From Enterobacteriaceae bacterium UBA7338 (GTDB lineage Bacteria > Pseudomonadota > Gammaproteobacteria > Enterobacterales > Enterobacteriaceae): a stretch of 64,000 nucleotides of DNA. The notes beneath the pieces are model-generated. The model searched no databases and was not told where the DNA came from. It saw only the letters and a list, made by a program, of their open reading frames with translations. Location of the stretch: NCBI GenBank assembly GCA_002480085.1, contig DKPJ01000011.1, positions 745,037 through 809,036 on the forward strand, in the 5' to 3' direction. Below are positions 53,670-62,159 of the stretch, piece after piece (positions within the stretch are counted from its first letter, which is position 1; every line of letters starts with the position of its first letter). Both the position numbers and the translations under genes were made by a program.

Positions 53670-55304
53670 ATGACACAGGTAAATGAGATCCACGCGGCAA
53701 CGGCGCAGGCGGCCTCTGCGGCAGCGCAGCCAACCGGGGTATCGTCCTGGCAGCCGCTGCGCAACCGCGTGTTCCGCATGCTGTGGATCGCGACGGTAGT
53801 GTCCAACATCGGCTCATGGATGAACGATGTCGGCGTGAACTGGACCATGCTGACGCTGAGCGCGGATCCGCTCTCCGTCGCGCTGGTTCAGGCGGCGAGC
53901 AGCCTGCCGATGTTCCTCTTCGCCCTGCCCTCCGGCGTGATGGCGGATATCGTCGATCGGCGTAAATACCTGCTCTTTTCCCAGGTATGGGTCTTTATCG
54001 CGGCGGCGGGCCTGACGCTGCTGTCGCTCGCCGGTTACGTGACCCCGACGGTGCTGCTTATCGCTGCCTTTTTGCTCAGCGCGGGCGCGGCGATGAGCTC
54101 GCCGCCTTTTCAGGCCATCGTGCCGGATCTGGTGGAGAAAAGTGAGCTGGCCCCGGCTATCGCCCTGAACTCGCTCGGCATCAATATCAGCCGCGCGATT
54201 GGTCCGGCGCTGGGTGGGCTGGTGCTGTCGTTTGCCGGTCCATGGGTGGTGTTCTTGCTCAATGCGCTGTCGGTGCTGGGCGTCGCGTGGGTGCTCTACC
54301 GCTGGAAAGCGGAACCGTCCATTCAGCGACTGCCGCCGGAGCACTTCTTCCCGGCGGTGCGCGCAGGGCTACGTTACGTGCATGCTGCACCGGTACTGCG
54401 CAATGTGCTGGTGCGCACCGTGGCGTTTTTCCTCTTCGGCAGCGCCGCCTGGGCTTTACTGCCGCTGGTCGCGCGCCGTGAGCTGGGGCTTGGTCCCGGC
54501 GGCTACGGCATTATGCTGGCCTGTATTGGCATCGGGGCGATTTTTGGTGCGGTCCTGCTGCCTGGCCTGCGCAAACGTCTGAATCCCGACCGCCTGATGG
54601 TGCTGACCAGCCTGTTTTATGCCGCCGCGATGCTGGCCCTGGCCTTTATTCGCCACTTCTGGCTGCTAAACGCGTTTCTGTTCATCACCGGCTTCGCCTG
54701 GATAGCGGTGCTCTCAACGCTCAATATGGGCGCGCAGCGCAGCGCGGCAAAATGGGTTAAAGCGCGGGCGCTGGCGGTCTACCTCACGGTATTTTTTGGC
54801 TCAATGACCGTCGGCAGCGCCATCTGGGGCCAGCTGGCGTCACACTTTACCATCCCGGTCTCGCTCAGCGTGGCGACGACAGGCATGGTGCTGGCATGCC
54901 TGACCGTGCTCCGCTGGCGGCTGGATGAGAACCCCGATCTCAACCTGGATCTGCGTGAAATCGACAATCTCGCCCGAACGTTGGATGTTTCCCACGAGCG
55001 CGGCCCGATCATGGTGATCTATGAGTATCAGATAGACGCCGACGACGTATATGACTTTGTCGTTGGCATTCAGGAGATGCGCAGGGTCCGTCAGCGCGGC
55101 GGCGCGCTAAGCTGGTCGGTATATGAAGATATTCAGCGGCCCGGGATTTTTCTTGAGACCTTTGTCATTGGCACCTGGGTTGAGCATCTGCGTCAGCAGG
55201 AGCGCCATACGGTGAACGACCTGCTGATCCAAAGCAAAGTCTATAATTTTCATCGCGGTGGTGAACTGCCCGAGGTTCGCTACCTGGTAGCGCCCATCAA
55301 ATAA
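53670..55304 (+). CDS. MFS exporter (MFS_3 type) with C-terminal ABM-like domain
   Basis: Major facilitator of 544 residues in the enterobactin-exporter-like MFS_3 group, with about 12 helices to residue 420 (MLWIATVVSNIGSWMNDVGV, ALPSGVMADIVDRRKYLL). A soluble C-terminal region of about 115 residues follows (MVIYEYQIDADDVYDF, FIVGTWVEHL-like segments) and resembles a dimeric alpha-beta-barrel/antibiotic-monooxygenase fold. It probably exports a small molecule made, cleaved or sensed by this module. It starts eight bases after the amidohydrolase stop. Confidence 0.82.
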   Translation: MTQVNEIHAATAQAASAAAQPTGVSSWQPLRNRVFRMLWIATVVSNIGSWMNDVGVNWTMLTLSADPLSVALVQAASSLPMFLFALPSGVMADIVDRRKYLLFSQVWVFIAAAGLTLLSLAGYVTPTVLLIAAFLLSAGAAMSSPPFQAIVPDLVEKSELAPAIALNSLGINISRAIGPALGGLVLSFAGPWVVFLLNALSVLGVAWVLYRWKAEPSIQRLPPEHFFPAVRAGLRYVHAAPVLRNVLVRTVAFFLFGSAAWALLPLVARRELGLGPGGYGIMLACIGIGAIFGAVLLPGLRKRLNPDRLMVLTSLFYAAAMLALAFIRHFWLLNAFLFITGFAWIAVLSTLNMGAQRSAAKWVKARALAVYLTVFFGSMTVGSAIWGQLASHFTIPVSLSVATTGMVLACLTVLRWRLDENPDLNLDLREIDNLARTLDVSHERGPIMVIYEYQIDADDVYDFVVGIQEMRRVRQRGGALSWSVYEDIQRPGIFLETFVIGTWVEHLRQQERHTVNDLLIQSKVYNFHRGGELPEVRYLVAPIK

Positions 55305-55346
55305 ATAACACAACCCATAACCCGTTATCACTATTGAGGATCAGGT

Positions 55347-56168
55347 ATGAGCACAATCAAAACGCAGGATGGCACGCAGATTTATTACAAAGACTGGGGT
55401 TCAGGCAAGCCGGTACTGTTCAGCCACGGCTGGCCGCTGGATGCTGACATGTGGGATAGCCAGCTGAACTTCCTGGCCGAGCGCGGCTATCGCGTTATCG
55501 CCTTCGATCGCCGCGGCTTTGGCCGCTCGGATCAGCCGTGGGAGGGTTACAACTACGATACCTTCGCCTCTGACATCAACGACCTTATCACCACGCTCGA
55601 TCTGCGTGACGTTACCCTGGTCGGTTTCTCGATGGGCGGTGGCGACGTGACGCGCTACATTGGTCGTTACGGCAGCGAGCGCGTAAAAGCGCTGGTGCTG
55701 CTGGGGGCGGTGACGCCAATCTTCGGCAAAGCCGCCGACTACCCGCAGGGTGTCGATCAGAGCGTATTTGAGGGTATTCGCGACGGATTACGTAAAGATC
55801 GCGCCCAGTTTATCAGCGACTTCTCGACTCCGTTCTACGGCACTAACGCCGGGCAGAGCGTCTCTGAGGGCGTGCTGACGCAGACGCTAAATATTGCCCT
55901 GCTCGCTTCGCTGAAAGGTACTATCGACTGCGTTACCGCCTTCGCAGAGACCGATTTCCGTCCGGACGTGGCGAAAGTAGATGTCCCGACGCTGGTGATC
56001 CACGGCAGCAACGACCAGGTCGTGCCGTTCGACACCACCGGTAAAGTCGCAGCGGAAACCATCCGCGGCGCGGAATTGAAAGTGTACGATAATGCGCCGC
56101 ACGGCTTCGCCGTTACGCACCAGGATCGGCTCAATAACGACCTGCTGGCCTTCCTGCAGTCGCTGTAA
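55347..56168 (+). CDS. Non-haem haloperoxidase-type alpha/beta hydrolase
   Basis: Alpha/beta hydrolase of 273 residues with the triad Ser in GFSMGGGDV, Asp in HGSNDQVVP and His in NAPHGFAVTH. FSHGWPLDADMWDSQ and FDRRGFGRSDQPW are characteristic of the cofactor-free chloroperoxidase/perhydrolase group. These enzymes are really esterases that can form peracids. No signal peptide is seen. GAGGATCAGGT precedes the ATG. It is the last gene of the plus-strand operon. Confidence 0.87.
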   Translation: MSTIKTQDGTQIYYKDWGSGKPVLFSHGWPLDADMWDSQLNFLAERGYRVIAFDRRGFGRSDQPWEGYNYDTFASDINDLITTLDLRDVTLVGFSMGGGDVTRYIGRYGSERVKALVLLGAVTPIFGKAADYPQGVDQSVFEGIRDGLRKDRAQFISDFSTPFYGTNAGQSVSEGVLTQTLNIALLASLKGTIDCVTAFAETDFRPDVAKVDVPTLVIHGSNDQVVPFDTTGKVAAETIRGAELKVYDNAPHGFAVTHQDRLNNDLLAFLQSL

Positions 56169-56180
56169 AAGTAGCTCAAC

Positions 56181-56206
56181 GGGGGAGCGCTCAGGCGCTC
56201 TCCCTG
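56181..56206 (+). terminator. Possible terminator hairpin after the haloperoxidase gene
   Basis: GGGGGAGCGC and GCGCTCTCCC can pair with one bulged T and a TCAG loop. No T-run follows, so intrinsic termination is uncertain. Confidence 0.4.
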
Positions 56207-56327
56207 CTGCATTGATAGCTTACAACAATCGTTCTCTATATCTTTCCCCTCTGTAATTTTTGAACCATACTTAAGTCAAATATGCATATTTCCTTTGAGC
56301 TTTTGTTCAACAATAGAGGAGGAAGTC

Positions 56328-56531
56328 ATGCAGTTAGTGAGTGAAAAGTGTGTAGTATCTTCTCAGGATTTTGAATTTCTTGCTTTCAGCTTCGCTCAGA
56401 TGCGTTCGCAAGGTCGCCACCTCTGCACGGAGGCTATCACAGGCAATATGGACGATGATTGTAAGATGCGGTTCCTGCAACGCTACGATCACCATCTTGA
56501 GCAGCTACAGGAAAGGTTAGTGACAGTGTAG
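56328..56531 (+). CDS. Small protein of unknown function
   Basis: Protein of 67 residues beginning MQLVSEKCVVSSQDFEFLAF. It is predicted to be all-helical (SQDFEFLAFSFAQMRSQGR, MRFLQRYDHHLEQLQERL), with three Cys and no signal peptide or membrane segment. I do not recognise the family. A very strong ribosome-binding site (AGAGGAGGA) precedes the ATG, which supports it as a real gene and rules out the upstream in-frame ATG. A REP-like hairpin follows the stop. Confidence 0.65.
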   Translation: MQLVSEKCVVSSQDFEFLAFSFAQMRSQGRHLCTEAITGNMDDDCKMRFLQRYDHHLEQLQERLVTV

Positions 56532-56537
56532 TTCAAT

Positions 56538-56561
56538 GCCGGGCGGTGGCCGCCGCCCGGC
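56538..56561. repeat. REP-like hairpin
   Basis: GCCGGGCGG and CCGCCCGGC surround a short GC-rich centre just after the small gene's stop. It resembles the stem of a REP and may stabilise or end transcripts from both convergent genes. Confidence 0.5.
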
Positions 56562-56587
56562 GTTCGCCTTCAGTGCTGTCGGCATTG

Positions 56588-57802
56588 TTACAGGTGAAAT
56601 AGCACCCCATCCAGCCAGTCCAGAACCCGACGATTAAGCAGCGAACGATTGTGCATCTCACAGTGGCTTCCCGCCCCTTCTGCCGCACTGAAGTGTAAAA
56701 GCGCCTTCGGACACGCCAGCCGATCAAAGAAATCCTGCGCACCGCGCGCCAGCGGATCGTTTTCAGCCTGAGTCAGCAGCGTTGGGCAGGCGATTGCCCC
56801 GGCACGTCCCTCCATGGTGAACTGCTCCGCAGAGCGCAGATAATCGCCAACGTTATCGACGCCATGCGTCCAGAAGCCACGCTGCATGATCTTCCATTTC
56901 AGCTGTGGCTCGGCAGCGATCGCCTGAGTAAGACGCGCCAGCGTCTGCGCATCGAGATCGCCAAGGTTATTCACCGCATCAGGTGCCGCGCCAAGCTTGC
57001 CAACAAAGTCACGAAACTGTCCCACGATGCTCCACAGCCCGGGATCGGCGATGCAGGCGGCAAGGCGATGCTCTACGGATGCCGCCCGGGGGGCAAGATA
57101 GCCGCCCAGACTCTCGCCGAAAATCGCAATGCGATTGGGGGCGACGACGGGAAGATGCAGGGTAAAATCAATCACCGCCGTGATGACCGTTTCCCAGTCG
57201 GGCCGCAGGGGCATGTTCTGCTCGAACAGCATTTCGCCCTGACCTGGCCCGTCGAAAATCAGGCAGTGATAACCCCGGCGAGAGGCAGCTACCGCGGAGA
57301 AAAAATAGAGGTCCGTGACGGTAGCATCGTAGCCGTTGTTGAGAATAATCAGTGGACGCACCTCCTGCTCCATCCCGATAGCGGGAATGAGCCAGGCGGG
57401 CATGGATGTCCCCTCAAAGGGGATGCGCATCGGTTCAAGGGGATAGTTACAGAGTGCCAGTCCAGCGTTAAAGAGATCTCTCTGCCGGTTAAACGCTTCT
57501 AGCAGACGCGGGTCGCGCTGTGGCCCAAAGAGCGGGCGATACGAGGTCGCATAGAAGGCGCTGGCACGGAGAAACAGCTCCCGGGCGCTGCTGCGCAATC
57601 TGCGGCGCTGGCACTGCGTGGCCTCCTCCGCCAGCCTCTCCCCGGCAGCCGTCCAGGCGTTATAAAAATCGCTGTCATCCCCGTCACCTACCGCCTGACC
57701 GACGGCCAAAATCTCACCGAGATCGGCCCCGCCGTAGGGTATGTAAGCCACGGGCCACGTACCAAATTCGTCATGCATTGGATCTCTGAATGCCAGTCCC
57801 AT
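56588..57802 (-). CDS. FrsA-like alpha/beta hydrolase
   Basis: Alpha/beta hydrolase of 404 residues with an N-terminal helical cap domain of about 130 residues, the layout of FrsA and of C-C hydrolases such as 2,6-dihydropseudooxynicotine hydrolase. The triad is Ser in FGESLGGYLA, Asp in TQAENDPLARG and His in GAGSHCEMHNR; RGYHCLIFDGPGQGEMLF precedes the nucleophile. The start at 57802 has GGAGG directly upstream. It stands alone, convergent with the small gene at 56328. The substrate is unknown. Confidence 0.8.
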   Translation of the reverse strand: MGLAFRDPMHDEFGTWPVAYIPYGGADLGEILAVGQAVGDGDDSDFYNAWTAAGERLAEEATQCQRRRLRSSARELFLRASAFYATSYRPLFGPQRDPRLLEAFNRQRDLFNAGLALCNYPLEPMRIPFEGTSMPAWLIPAIGMEQEVRPLIILNNGYDATVTDLYFFSAVAASRRGYHCLIFDGPGQGEMLFEQNMPLRPDWETVITAVIDFTLHLPVVAPNRIAIFGESLGGYLAPRAASVEHRLAACIADPGLWSIVGQFRDFVGKLGAAPDAVNNLGDLDAQTLARLTQAIAAEPQLKWKIMQRGFWTHGVDNVGDYLRSAEQFTMEGRAGAIACPTLLTQAENDPLARGAQDFFDRLACPKALLHFSAAEGAGSHCEMHNRSLLNRRVLDWLDGVLFHL

Positions 57803-57957
57803 ATCACCTCCGCGTCGCATAATTGATAGAGACGCCAGAGTAGGTCGATTTTTAGGCAGAAAAAGCGATTGTCCTCCCTAAACGGTGTTTGCAGTGGTAA
57901 GCACAAGTAACTATGTGTTCTTATGAATGAAGTTTCTTATCGTAAAGGCAGACAGGT

Positions 57958-58431
57958 ATGGAAATTAACATGCAAGGAGCCATTGCTCTACGCACGGCAG
58001 GCCAGTATGAAAAAAGCCGGGAACTGCTGAGGGAGCTTGCTGAGATCCAGGCGTTAAAAGCGGAAGCGCTGCTCAATATCGCCTGGTCATACGACAACGA
58101 GGGGCTGGAAGAGCGCGCCGCTGAGTATTATCAGGCTGCGCTGAACGAAGGGCTGGAGGGCGATAATAAGTTTGAAGCACTGCTCGGCCTCGCCTGTACT
58201 TACCGCTGCCTTGGGAAGTACGAGAAAGCTAAACAGGGATTCGAGGAGATTATCAGAGACTACCCTGAGGCTAGCGAAGCGATACCCTTTTATGCCCTGT
58301 GTCTGCACAACCTCGGTGAGCACGATCGCGCAATGACGCTAATGCTTGAGCTGGTGTCGAACCATCCGCCAACGCCGGGTATTCAGCGGTATGCCAAGGC
58401 ATTGGCTTTTTACTCTCAGAATCTAAGTTAG
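57958..58431 (+). CDS. TPR-repeat protein
   Basis: Protein of 157 residues made of about four tetratricopeptide-like helix pairs (ALRTAGQYEKSRELLRELAE, ALLNIAWSYDNEG, LLGLACTYRCLGKYEKAKQG, FYALCLHNLGEHDRAM). There is no signal peptide, so it should be a cytoplasmic scaffold for protein contacts. It resembles tetratricopeptide proteins annotated only by the repeat. It lies ten bases before the PhzF-family gene and is probably co-transcribed with it. Confidence 0.8.
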   Translation: MEINMQGAIALRTAGQYEKSRELLRELAEIQALKAEALLNIAWSYDNEGLEERAAEYYQAALNEGLEGDNKFEALLGLACTYRCLGKYEKAKQGFEEIIRDYPEASEAIPFYALCLHNLGEHDRAMTLMLELVSNHPPTPGIQRYAKALAFYSQNLS

Positions 58432-58441
58432 GTTGAATACT

Positions 58442-59233
58442 ATGCAAGAAATTGATTTTTATATGGTAGACGCCTTTGCCACCACCACGTTTGCTGGTAA
58501 TGCCGCAGCCGTATGTCCGCTCACGGAATGGTTACCCGATGAGACATTACTGAAGATGGCGAAGCAGCATAACCAGTCAGAAACAGCCTTCTTTGTCGCC
58601 AGTGATAATGGCTTTGAGCTGCGCTGGTTTACCACTCAGGATGAAATAAATCTGTGTGGCCATGCCACCCTTGCTGCTGCACACGTCATTTTTGAACACC
58701 TTAATTACCCCGATACCACTATCCATTTTGCTACCCGGTTTGTTGGCCCACTGACGGTAACACGCAGCGGCGAATGGCTGACGCTCGATTTTCCTGCCTG
58801 GCAAACAGAGCCGGTTATGCCGCTGCCTTTACTGCTGGAGACGTTGGGCATTACGGAGTGCAAAGAGGTACGCGTGGCGCGTGATTACCTTGTGGTACTG
58901 GACAATCAACGCCAGGTCGAGGCAGTCCGTCCTGATATCAACGCCATGCTCCCTCTTGGGAAAATGGTCTGTATAACAGCACCTGGCGAAGGAGAATACG
59001 ATTTTGTCAGCCGCTTCTTCTGCCCGGGGGAAGCCGTCGCGGAAGATCCTGTGACAGGATCTGCGCATAGCATGCTCATTCCCTACTGGGCGGAAAAACT
59101 GAATAAGACCGAGATGCTGGCGCATCAGGCCTCAGAGCGTGGAGGAGACCTGCGCTGTCAGCTCGCGGGCGATCGTGTCCATATCAGCGGGCAGGCAATC
59201 ACCTATCTTATTGGTAAGGTGCTGTTACGTTAA
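58442..59233 (+). CDS. PhzF-family isomerase/epimerase-like protein
   Basis: PhzF-fold protein of 263 residues with the two mirrored halves typical of diaminopimelate-epimerase-like proteins. The catalytic Glu47 is in NQSETAFF, and the second-half substrate motif is DPVTGSAHS. FYMVDAFATTTFAGNAAAVC is the family N-terminus. PhzF isomerises dihydro-hydroxyanthranilate in phenazine synthesis; most enterobacterial relatives have no known substrate. The ATG at 58442 is preferred to a TTG three codons upstream. Confidence 0.85.
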   Translation: MQEIDFYMVDAFATTTFAGNAAAVCPLTEWLPDETLLKMAKQHNQSETAFFVASDNGFELRWFTTQDEINLCGHATLAAAHVIFEHLNYPDTTIHFATRFVGPLTVTRSGEWLTLDFPAWQTEPVMPLPLLLETLGITECKEVRVARDYLVVLDNQRQVEAVRPDINAMLPLGKMVCITAPGEGEYDFVSRFFCPGEAVAEDPVTGSAHSMLIPYWAEKLNKTEMLAHQASERGGDLRCQLAGDRVHISGQAITYLIGKVLLR

Positions 59234-59315
59234 AACGTGCTGGCATTCGTCGCCGTAATCCGTACCATACGCGACATAGAATGAATGACGACCCGGTCAA
59301 CCGAGACAGTACACC

Positions 59316-60251
59316 ATGCAAGAGCATCAAGACGTTAACAAGAAAGAGCAGTACAACCTGAACAAATTGCAGAAGCGCCTGCGCCGCAACGTGGGCGAAG
59401 CCATTGCCGACTTCAATATGATTGAGGAAGGCGATCGCATTATGGTGTGCCTCTCCGGCGGTAAGGACAGCTACACCATGCTGGAGATCCTGCGCAACCT
59501 GCAGCAGAGCGCGCCGGTTAACTTCTCGCTGGTGGCCGTGAACCTCGACCAGAAGCAGCCGGGCTTCCCGGAGCATATCCTGCCTGCCTACCTGGAGCAG
59601 CTGGGCGTCGAGTATAAAATTGTCGAGGAGAATACCTACGGCATCGTGAAAGAGAAGATCCCCGAGGGCAAAACCACCTGCTCGCTCTGCTCACGCCTGC
59701 GTCGCGGCATTCTCTACCGCACCGCTACGGAGCTGGGCGCGACCAAAATCGCTCTCGGCCACCATCGTGACGATATCTTACAAACGCTGTTCCTGAACAT
59801 GTTCTACGGCGGCAAAATGAAAGGCATGCCGCCGAAGCTGATGAGCGATGACGGCAAGCATATCGTTATCCGTCCTCTGGCCTACTGCCGGGAAAAGGAT
59901 ATTGAGCGTTTTGCCCAGGCCAAAGGCTACCCGATTATCCCTTGCAACCTGTGCGGCTCCCAGCCGAACCTCCAGCGCCAGGTGATCGCTGACATGCTGC
60001 GCGACTGGGACAAGCGCTACCCGGGCCGCATCGAAACCATGTTCAGCGCCATGCAGAACGTGGTGCCGTCGCACCTGAGCGATATCTCGCTGTTTGACTT
60101 TAAGGGCATTACCCACGGTTCGGAAGTGGTGGACGGTGGCGATCTGGCGTTTGACCGTGAATCCATTCCTGTGCAGCCTGCGGGCTGGCAGCCGGAAGAG
60201 GATGAGACGCCGCTGGATGCCCTGCGCCTCAACGTGCTGGAAGTGAAATAA
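59316..60251 (+). CDS. ttcA: tRNA 2-thiocytidine(32) synthetase TtcA
   Basis: tRNA-thiolating enzyme of 311 residues, the same length as E. coli TtcA. It makes 2-thiocytidine at position 32 using ATP and a 4Fe-4S cluster. The PP-loop SGGKDS is at about 46-51; cluster ligands C122 and C125 (CSLC) and C213 (in CNLCG) are all present; ALGHHRDD is the second conserved block. In E. coli K-12 the Rac prophage is integrated at this gene; here it is intact. A terminator hairpin follows. Confidence 0.97.
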   Translation: MQEHQDVNKKEQYNLNKLQKRLRRNVGEAIADFNMIEEGDRIMVCLSGGKDSYTMLEILRNLQQSAPVNFSLVAVNLDQKQPGFPEHILPAYLEQLGVEYKIVEENTYGIVKEKIPEGKTTCSLCSRLRRGILYRTATELGATKIALGHHRDDILQTLFLNMFYGGKMKGMPPKLMSDDGKHIVIRPLAYCREKDIERFAQAKGYPIIPCNLCGSQPNLQRQVIADMLRDWDKRYPGRIETMFSAMQNVVPSHLSDISLFDFKGITHGSEVVDGGDLAFDRESIPVQPAGWQPEEDETPLDALRLNVLEVK

Positions 60252-60259
60252 TCTGATTG

Positions 60260-60289
60260 CTCTCCGGCAGGCTATCGCCGGAGAGTTTT
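60260..60289 (+). terminator. Intrinsic terminator of ttcA
   Basis: CTCTCCGGC and GCCGGAGAG (9-bp stem, eight-base loop) are followed by TTTTA, eight bases after the ttcA stop. Confidence 0.78.
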
Positions 60290-60298
60290 ATCCCTGCC

Positions 60299-61672
60299 CT
60301 ACTTAAGCAGCATCACCCGGCAGCTCTTGCCTTTGATCTTACCGCTCTGTAACTGCTTCCACGCCTGACGGGCCACGCTCTGCCGCACCGCCACGTAGAC
60401 ATGCGCCGGATGCACGGTGATCTTGCCGATATCCGCCCCGTTTAATCCCATGTCACCGGTCATCGCACCCAGCACGTCTCCCGGACGCATCTTGGCTTTC
60501 TTACCGCCGTCAATCACCAGGGTCGCCATCTCCGCCTCCAGCGGCACCACCTTAACGTTGGCAGGCGCATTGAGCCAGTTCAGCTTCAGCTGCAGCATCT
60601 CGGCGAGGATGTTGGCGCGCTGCGCCTCTTCCGGGGCGCAGAAGCTGATCGCCAGGCCGCTGTTACCGGCGCGAGCGGTACGGCCGATGCGGTGGACGTG
60701 CACCTCCGGATCCCACGCCAGCTCGTAGTTCACCACCAGCTCCAGAGATTTGATATCCAGGCCACGGGCGGCGACGTCGGTGGCGACCAGCACGCGGGCG
60801 CTGCCGTTGGCAAAACGCACCAGGGTGCGGTCGCGATCGCGCTGCTCGAGATCGCCATGCAGGGCCAGCGCCTCCTGGCCGGCGTCGTTCAGCGCATCAC
60901 ACACCTCCTGGCAATCCTTTTTGGTATTGCAGAAAACCACGCAGGAGGCAGGCTGATGCTGGCTAAGCAGCTTTTGCAGCAGGCCGATTTTGCCCTGCCG
61001 CGAGGTTTCAAAGAACTGCTGCTCGACGGCAGGCAGCGCATCCACAGTGTCGATCTCGATGGTCTGCGGCGAGCGCTGAACGCGACCGCTGATCGCCGCG
61101 ATGGCCTCGGGCCAGGTAGCGGAGAAGAGCAGCGTCTGGCGCGACGCGGGTGCAAAGCGGATCACCTCATCAATGGCGTCGCTGAAGCCCATATCCAGCA
61201 TCCGGTCCGCCTCGTCCATCACCAGGGTTTGCAGAGCGTCGAGGTTAACGGTGCCCTTCTGCAGGTGATCGAGCAGGCGGCCCGGCGTGGCGACAATAAT
61301 ATGCGGCGCGTGCTGTAACGAGTCGCGCTGCGCGCCAAAAGGCTGGCCGCCGCAGAGCGTCAGAATTTTGATGTTGGGCATATAGCGCGCCAGACGGCGC
61401 AGCTCGTTGGCGACCTGATCGGCCAGCTCGCGGGTCGGGCAGAGGATCAGGGATTGGGTCTGGAAGCGGCTGGCATCAATGTGCTGCAGCAGACCGAGGC
61501 CAAACGCCGCCGTTTTACCGCTGCCGGTTTTTGCCTGCACGCGCACATCCTGCCCCGCCAGGATCGCGGGCAGCGCCGCCGCCTGTACGGGCGTCATGGT
61601 GTGATAACCCAGCTCGTTAAGGTTATCGAGCTGGGCTGTGGGCAGGGTATTCAGTGTTGAAAAAGCGGTCAC
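60299..61672 (-). CDS. dbpA: ATP-dependent RNA helicase DbpA
   Basis: DEAD-box helicase of 457 residues, the same size as E. coli DbpA. Motif I is AKTGSGKTAAF, motif II is VMDEADRMLD, motif III is SAT, and motif VI is HRIGRTARAG. The C-terminal RNA-binding domain (KAKMRPGDVLGAMTGD, HPAHVYVAVRQ) recognises hairpin 92 of 23S rRNA. DbpA works in late 50S subunit assembly. It is convergent with ttcA, as in E. coli. Confidence 0.96.
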   Translation of the reverse strand: MTAFSTLNTLPTAQLDNLNELGYHTMTPVQAAALPAILAGQDVRVQAKTGSGKTAAFGLGLLQHIDASRFQTQSLILCPTRELADQVANELRRLARYMPNIKILTLCGGQPFGAQRDSLQHAPHIIVATPGRLLDHLQKGTVNLDALQTLVMDEADRMLDMGFSDAIDEVIRFAPASRQTLLFSATWPEAIAAISGRVQRSPQTIEIDTVDALPAVEQQFFETSRQGKIGLLQKLLSQHQPASCVVFCNTKKDCQEVCDALNDAGQEALALHGDLEQRDRDRTLVRFANGSARVLVATDVAARGLDIKSLELVVNYELAWDPEVHVHRIGRTARAGNSGLAISFCAPEEAQRANILAEMLQLKLNWLNAPANVKVVPLEAEMATLVIDGGKKAKMRPGDVLGAMTGDMGLNGADIGKITVHPAHVYVAVRQSVARQAWKQLQSGKIKGKSCRVMLLK

Positions 61673-61732
61673 AATATTTTCTCGCGGTAAAAGGCTACGT
61701 CAGCAGGCGCGTATCCTCTCAGATCTGCCTCT

Positions 61733-61882
61733 TTAACGCGACATTTTAATCGGCTCCTCATTGGGCGGCGGGTCGGGCAGCGGCTGTGGCCGGGGAATAG
61801 GTTCAGGAACCGGGACCGGATCGGTAGGCACCGGATCGGCGGGCAGAGAGTCTGTGGGATTCAATAAGGTAAGGCCGGACAT
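61733..61882 (-). CDS. Small proline-rich protein
   Basis: Reading frame of 49 codons on the minus strand starting MSGLTLLNPTDSLPADPVP and ending NEEPIKMSR. Sixteen of the 49 residues are proline, with repeated PVP/PIP/PLP steps. A consensus AGGAGG lies six bases before the ATG, strong support for translation. It lies between the fnrS terminator and dbpA, on their strand. There is no membrane segment. I do not recognise the family and cannot state a function. Confidence 0.6.
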   Translation of the reverse strand: MSGLTLLNPTDSLPADPVPTDPVPVPEPIPRPQPLPDPPPNEEPIKMSR

Positions 61883-61942
61883 GTTTTACCTCCTGGTGAT
61901 GGCATCGCTCCCTTTAAGGGTAGAAGCTGATGAACAAGAGGC

Positions 61943-62064
61943 AAAAAAAAGCCGACTTTTTGAAGTCGGCGTCGTACGAATCAATTGTGCTATGCAGTAA
62001 TTCAAAAAAGGAAGTAAGACAATATGGAGCGCAACGCCCATCGCTTGACGTTGCATTCACCTGC
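61943..62064 (-). ncRNA. fnrS: Anaerobically induced small RNA FnrS
   Basis: The minus strand from 62064 begins GCAGGTGAATGCAACGTCAA and continues through the conserved single-stranded seed regions to a terminator stem (GCCGACTT / AAGTCGGC) and eight T. Sequence, length (122 nt) and position between zntB and dbpA all match E. coli FnrS, an Hfq-binding RNA that represses many genes for aerobic metabolism and oxidative-stress enzymes under anaerobiosis. Only the terminator loop differs noticeably. Confidence 0.95.
61951..61970 (-). terminator. Intrinsic terminator of fnrS
   Basis: An 8-bp stem GCCGACTT / AAGTCGGC with a four-base loop is followed on the minus strand by eight T (plus-strand A at 61943-61950). 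Confidence 0.92.
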
Positions 62065-62070
62065 GAGAGA

Positions 62071-62113
62071 GATATTGCCTTAAGCGCGCTGGTTGTTTAT
62101 TGATTTCGCGCAA
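62071..62113 (-). promoter_or_regulatory. fnrS promoter with FNR site
   Basis: On the minus strand the dyad TTGCGCGAAATCAA (62113-62100) has one perfect FNR half-site (ATCAA) and one degenerate one, centred about 42 bases upstream of the predicted 5' end, the usual class II position. The -10-like AATATC lies at 62076-62071. Confidence 0.8.
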
Positions 62114-62159
62114 GTAAAACGGCGTTTTTATGTTCGCGTTTTGTTAAAAATGTGAAATT

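Noticed and set aside
61761..62000. Plus-strand 79-codon Gly/Ser-rich frame between dbpA and fnrS
   Set aside because: It is antisense to the proline-rich ORF and to fnrS and has no start signal.
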